This document shows, one piece after another, positions 14,122 to 16,539 of a DNA stretch of 16,539 nucleotides. Under the pieces are notes generated by a model. The model saw nothing but the letters and a program-made list of their open reading frames with translations, was not told where the DNA came from and searched no databases. A program made the position numbers and the translations under genes. Every line of letters begins with the position of its first letter. The first letter of the stretch is position 1. Source of the stretch: CAZDET01 sp964504335 (lineage in GTDB: Bacteria > Bacteroidota > Bacteroidia > Chitinophagales > Saprospiraceae); NCBI GenBank assembly GCA_964504335.1, contig CAZDET010000091.1:1-16539 (forward strand), given 5' to 3'.

Positions 14122-15425
14122 TGGATTTTTTTACGTTTAGCGATCCCAACGTACGCCTGGTCACGCTCGGTGCCATGCTGCTCGGCGGCAGCGCGGCCAT
14201 CGTGGGGTGCTTCACCTTTGTGCGCAAACGGGCACTAGTGGGCGATGCCATCGCGCATTCCATCCTACCGGGCGTTTGCCTGGCGTTTCTCCTGAGTGGC
14301 GAAAAGCATCCCCTAATCTTGCTGAGTGGTGCGGTTCTTTCTGGCTGGATTTCGCTGCTGGTCATGGATTTTATGGTCAATCGGAGTAAACTGAAAACGG
14401 ATACGGCCATCGGTGCGGTGCTCAGTGTATTTTTCGGCCTCGGCATCCTGATGCTTACCGCCATCCAGCAATCGGGCAGTGGCAACCAGGCCGGCTTGGA
14501 TAAATTCCTTTTCGGGAAAGCCGCAAGCATGACCGGCCAGGATGTGCTGACCTTCGGCGGCGTAGCAGCCATGCTACTCTTAATTGTACTAGCCTTCTAC
14601 AAAGAATTCAAGCTCGTAGCCTTCGACGCCGACTTTGCGCGAACGATCGGTCTTCCAGTGCGACTGCTGGAGTTCATCCTGGCCACCATCACCGTATTGT
14701 CGGTAGCAACGGGCATTCAAGCCGTGGGCGTAGTCCTGATGGCCGCCCTCCTCATCACACCGGCAGCGGCCGCCCGTTTCTGGACCGATCGCATCAGCCG
14801 AATGATTCTCCTCGCGGCGCTATTTGGGGTTGCATCCGGATTATTCGGAGCCTTCGTCTCCTATACCGCCCCCTCCATGCCCACCGGGCCGTGGATCGTT
14901 ATGCTGCTCTCTGCCATTGCACTGATCTCCATCTTCATGGCTCCTCAGCGGGGCATCTTGGCCCGAACACAACTGCGACATGCCAATCGACGCAAAATTC
15001 TAACGGAAAATATCCTCAAGGCCTTTTACAAACTCCACGAACAGCAGACCGATGAGCAGCAAGCCTACGAATTTCAGCAAATCCAACAACAACGAGCCTT
15101 CCAGGGGTGGCGGCTGCGATTAGGACTACAGCGCCTCCGGCGGCGGGGCTTGGTAAAAGCTACCGACAATCATCACTGGCAACTCACCCCGGAAGGCGTG
15201 GCCGAAAGCCGCCGGGTGGTGCGGCTCCACCGTTTGTGGGAACTCTACCTCACGCGCCGAATGCGCATGGCACCCGACCACGTACACCAAACAGCCGAAG
15301 CCATCGAACACGTCATCACCCCGGAAATCGAACGGCAATTGCTCGAAGAACTCGACCACCCCCAACTCGACCCCCACCAGCGCCAGATTCCCTATAGTAT
15401 TCCCCAATCCGACCAACCCGCGTAA
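14121..15425 (+). CDS. troC: Metal ABC permease fused to a DtxR/MntR-like repressor domain (YtgCR-like)
   Basis: A 434-residue fusion. Residues 1-275 are an ABC-3 family inner-membrane permease with hydrophobic segments from about 12 to 272, the conserved RKRALVGDAIAHSILPG (35-51), and GVVLMAALLITPAAAARFW near the coupling region. After a basic linker, residues about 293-425 match DtxR/MntR proteins: helix TENILKAFYKL (295-305), a wHTH ending in LRRRGLVKATD, then dimerisation segment VVRLHRLWELYL, HVHQTAEAIEHVI and HPQLDPHQRQIPY. Aligned ligands are kept: His370, Glu374 and His389 (DtxR ancillary site) and Glu393, Glu396 and His397 (primary site, with Glu as in MntR rather than the Cys of DtxR). 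Asn297 replaces the N-terminal Met/Asp ligand, and the SH3 domain is missing. The same fusion is known as chlamydial YtgCR, where the repressor part is released by cleavage. Confidence 0.92.
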   Translation: MDFFTFSDPNVRLVTLGAMLLGGSAAIVGCFTFVRKRALVGDAIAHSILPGVCLAFLLSGEKHPLILLSGAVLSGWISLLVMDFMVNRSKLKTDTAIGAVLSVFFGLGILMLTAIQQSGSGNQAGLDKFLFGKAASMTGQDVLTFGGVAAMLLLIVLAFYKEFKLVAFDADFARTIGLPVRLLEFILATITVLSVATGIQAVGVVLMAALLITPAAAARFWTDRISRMILLAALFGVASGLFGAFVSYTAPSMPTGPWIVMLLSAIALISIFMAPQRGILARTQLRHANRRKILTENILKAFYKLHEQQTDEQQAYEFQQIQQQRAFQGWRLRLGLQRLRRRGLVKATDNHHWQLTPEGVAESRRVVRLHRLWELYLTRRMRMAPDHVHQTAEAIEHVITPEIERQLLEELDHPQLDPHQRQIPYSIPQSDQPA

Positions 15426-15427
15426 AC

Positions 15428-16339
15428 ATGGAAGCATTCTGGATCATCCTAACCGGTACCTTAGTCGCCACTTCTTGTGGCCTCCTTGGAGCCTTCCTAA
15501 TTTTGCGAAAAATGGCGATGGTGGGCGACGCCATTTCGCACGCAGTTCTTCCCGGCATCGTACTGGCCTACCTCATTGCCGAAACCAGAGAATCGATCCC
15601 TATGCTCATCGGCGCCGCTGCCCTCGGGGTGCTGACTACGGTCATCATCGAAGTCCTCTATCGCAATGCCCGCCTGCAATCCGATGCCTCTATCGGGATC
15701 ACCTTTACCTGGCTCTTTGCCGTCGGGATTATCCTTATTTCTTTGTACACCGGTCAGGTAGACCTCGATCAGGACTGCGTGCTGTACGGAGAAATCGCCT
15801 ACGTGCCCCTCGACCTCTGGATTACAAAAGGCGGCACCAACCTCGGCCCGGTAACCGTGTGGATGATGGGCGGCCTGTTCATCCTGATCATCGCCCTGCT
15901 GCTCATCGGCTACCGCGGCCTGCAAGTAACGACCTTCAACCCGGAATACGCCGCCGCTATTGGTATCTCTACGGCTTTTTGGCACTACTTACTCATGAGT
16001 GCCGTATCGATTACTACGGTCATTTCGTTCGAATCAGTCGGAGCCATCCTGGTAGTTGCCTTTCTGATCGTCCCGCCCGCCACAGCCTACTTACTAACCG
16101 AACGATTAAAAACAATGCTATGGCTCACGGCCCTGTTTGGCCTGACCGCCTCCGTAGGCGGCTATTATCTGGCTGTAGCCATCGATGGCAGCATTGCCGG
16201 AGCCATGTCGGTAGTAGCCGGTTTGCAATTGGCCATTGCTCTAGCCATCCGCCAATACCAAGATCGCCCCCTCACCACCTACCCACCTCACCACCTAAAA
16301 AAAACGTCCCCGATCGGCGTGACCGGGGACACAAAATGA
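15428..16339 (+). CDS. troD: Second metal ABC permease (TroD/YtgD) with repeat-derived C-terminal tail
   Basis: A 303-residue ABC-3 family permease, partner of the preceding gene product in the membrane channel. It has the family motif LRKMAMVGDAISHAVLPG (26-43), ARLQSDASIG (81-90), and GAILVVAFLIVPPATAYLL (205-223) with hydrophobic segments throughout. It starts 2 nt after the stop of the fused permease gene. Ordinary family members would end near residue 278 (AIRQYQ). The last ~23 residues (PLTTYPPHHLKKTSPIGVTG and on) are encoded by a CTCACCACCT-type tract and the hairpin of the adjacent repeated element, and the TGA lies within AAAATGAAC, a conserved block of that element. The tail is hydrophilic and probably dispensable. 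It has no DtxR domain, unlike its sister. Confidence 0.92.
   Translation: MEAFWIILTGTLVATSCGLLGAFLILRKMAMVGDAISHAVLPGIVLAYLIAETRESIPMLIGAAALGVLTTVIIEVLYRNARLQSDASIGITFTWLFAVGIILISLYTGQVDLDQDCVLYGEIAYVPLDLWITKGGTNLGPVTVWMMGGLFILIIALLLIGYRGLQVTTFNPEYAAAIGISTAFWHYLLMSAVSITTVISFESVGAILVVAFLIVPPATAYLLTERLKTMLWLTALFGLTASVGGYYLAVAIDGSIAGAMSVVAGLQLAIALAIRQYQDRPLTTYPPHHLKKTSPIGVTGDTK
16271..16296. repeat. CTCACCACCT-type tandem tract
   Basis: CTCACCACCT, ACC, then CACCT and CACCACCT-like units follow in tandem; the reverse complement resembles the tract at 1721-1738. Here it is translated in frame as part of the second permease tail and abuts the A-run of repeat copy 2. Confidence 0.5.
16297..16330 (-). 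terminator. Intrinsic terminator on the minus strand, copy 2
   Basis: Arms GTCCCCGAT (16306-16314) and ACCGGGGAC (16322-16330). One position is an A/C mismatch on the plus strand but a G-U pair in minus-strand RNA, and the next pair has changed from C-G in copy 1 to U-A. On the minus strand one G and then eight T follow. On the plus strand it lies inside the permease coding sequence. Confidence 0.65.
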
Positions 16340-16399
16340 ACAAACACTCACCCAATTATTCTTGCAGTAGCACTTGCTACCGAATTGTTTCGTCTGATT
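16297..16399 (-). ncRNA. Putative small RNA, copy 2
   Basis: This would be a ~100 nt minus-strand transcript from near 16399, behind a -7-like CATTTTTG (16413-16406 on the minus strand), to the U-run at 16304-16297. It would be convergent with, and antisense to, the last ~43 bases of the second permease gene. The case rests on homology to copy 1 and the conserved terminator. Confidence 0.4.
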
Positions 16400-16425
16400 G
16401 CATTACAAAAATGCACCATAGGTGA
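16336..16425 (+). other. 29-codon reading frame starting MNKHSPNYS (probably not translated)
   Basis: The ATG overlaps the TGA of the permease gene (ATGA), a layout that often means translational coupling. The nine first residues equal those of the frame at 12148-12204, but the rest (CSSTCYRIVSSDCITKMHHR) is unrelated to it. Conservation at the DNA level in the later non-coding blocks suggests that an RNA or DNA element explains the similarity better. Confidence 0.2.
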
Positions 16426-16469
16426 ATGTTCTCCAGTCCGCTTTTTGGGGAAATGTGACAGGGAAATCA

Positions 16470-16539
16470 ACGTGCCAATTAATCAATAGGGCAAACGCAT
16501 CAAATGCCGGAGGCAACAACTTCACTGGGCAGGACATAG
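16470..16539. other. Window end, no feature seen
   Basis: This stretch lies beyond the conserved part of repeat copy 2. No gene start, RNA or terminator can be supported before the window ends. Confidence 0.4.

Larger units (their letters stand above)
16297..16469 (-). repeat. RNA-like repeated element, copy 2 (overlaps the end of the permease gene)
   Basis: This copy is homologous to 12110-12301 in the same orientation, about 4.19 kb away. The 27-mer is at 16333-16359, TCGTCTGATTGCATTACAAA at 16390-16409 and AAATGTGACAGGGAA at 16451-16465. The variable part holds a different small hairpin, GTAGCA/TGCTAC (about 16367-16380). Its left end lies inside the coding region of the second permease gene. 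Confidence 0.85.

Noticed and set aside
1..16539. CRISPR array, prophage, transposase or toxin-antitoxin genes
   Set aside because: No regular short repeats with spacers and no proteins of these types were found.

Overview
The window most likely comes from a marine-type Bacteroidota, probably a Saprospiria/Lewinella-like lineage; the rank is an inference. Three things point there: two secreted proteins end in type IX secretion (T9SS) sorting domains, the best promoters match the Bacteroidota -7 box TAnnTTTG, and genes mostly lack Shine-Dalgarno sites. No rRNA, tRNA, insertion sequence or CRISPR array was seen.

Layout. Positions 1-463 hold no convincing gene but contain two diverged ~100 bp direct repeats, each with a hairpin. 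Next, on the minus strand, is a tightly coupled cbpA-cbpM pair (a DnaJ-type co-chaperone and its MerR-like modulator, 1663-464). A secreted zinc-protease-like T9SS cargo protein (1862-3130) follows on the plus strand, then clpB (3250-6021) with an unusual charged C-terminal tail. A minus-strand operon (9803-6068) encodes a tiny membrane protein, a GT-C-like membrane glycosyltransferase, a GT2 polyprenyl-phosphate-type glycosyltransferase and a protein built on a duplicated ~77-residue domain. A divergent promoter region separates this from a second T9SS cargo protein (10000-11394), which converges with a small secreted DUF4177-like protein (11860-11402). Positions 11861-12402 hold no clear gene but are rich in structure: a long hairpin, one copy of a repeated RNA-like element, an inverted repeat and a DtxR/MntR-like operator.

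The right third is a four-gene metal-ion ABC transporter operon (12403-16339): binding lipoprotein, ATPase, permease and second permease, with junctions of 12, -1 and 2 nt. The first permease is fused to a DtxR/MntR-type repressor domain that keeps most metal ligands. This is the A-B-CR-D order of the chlamydial ytgABCD operon, and a DtxR-like palindrome abuts the candidate promoter. The simplest model is autoregulation: the tethered or released C-terminal domain senses Mn/Fe/Zn and represses its own operon.

The least expected signal is a ~170-190 bp element present twice, flanking this operon (about 12110-12301 and 16297-16469). Blocks of 27, 20 and 15 identical bases alternate with variable sequence. 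Each copy ends, only when read on the minus strand, in a G/C hairpin followed by a U-run, and the base changes between copies keep that hairpin paired on the minus strand. I read them as two members of an undescribed family of ~100-120 nt small RNAs. The downstream copy appears to have been captured by the end of the second permease, adding about 23 residues and supplying its stop codon.
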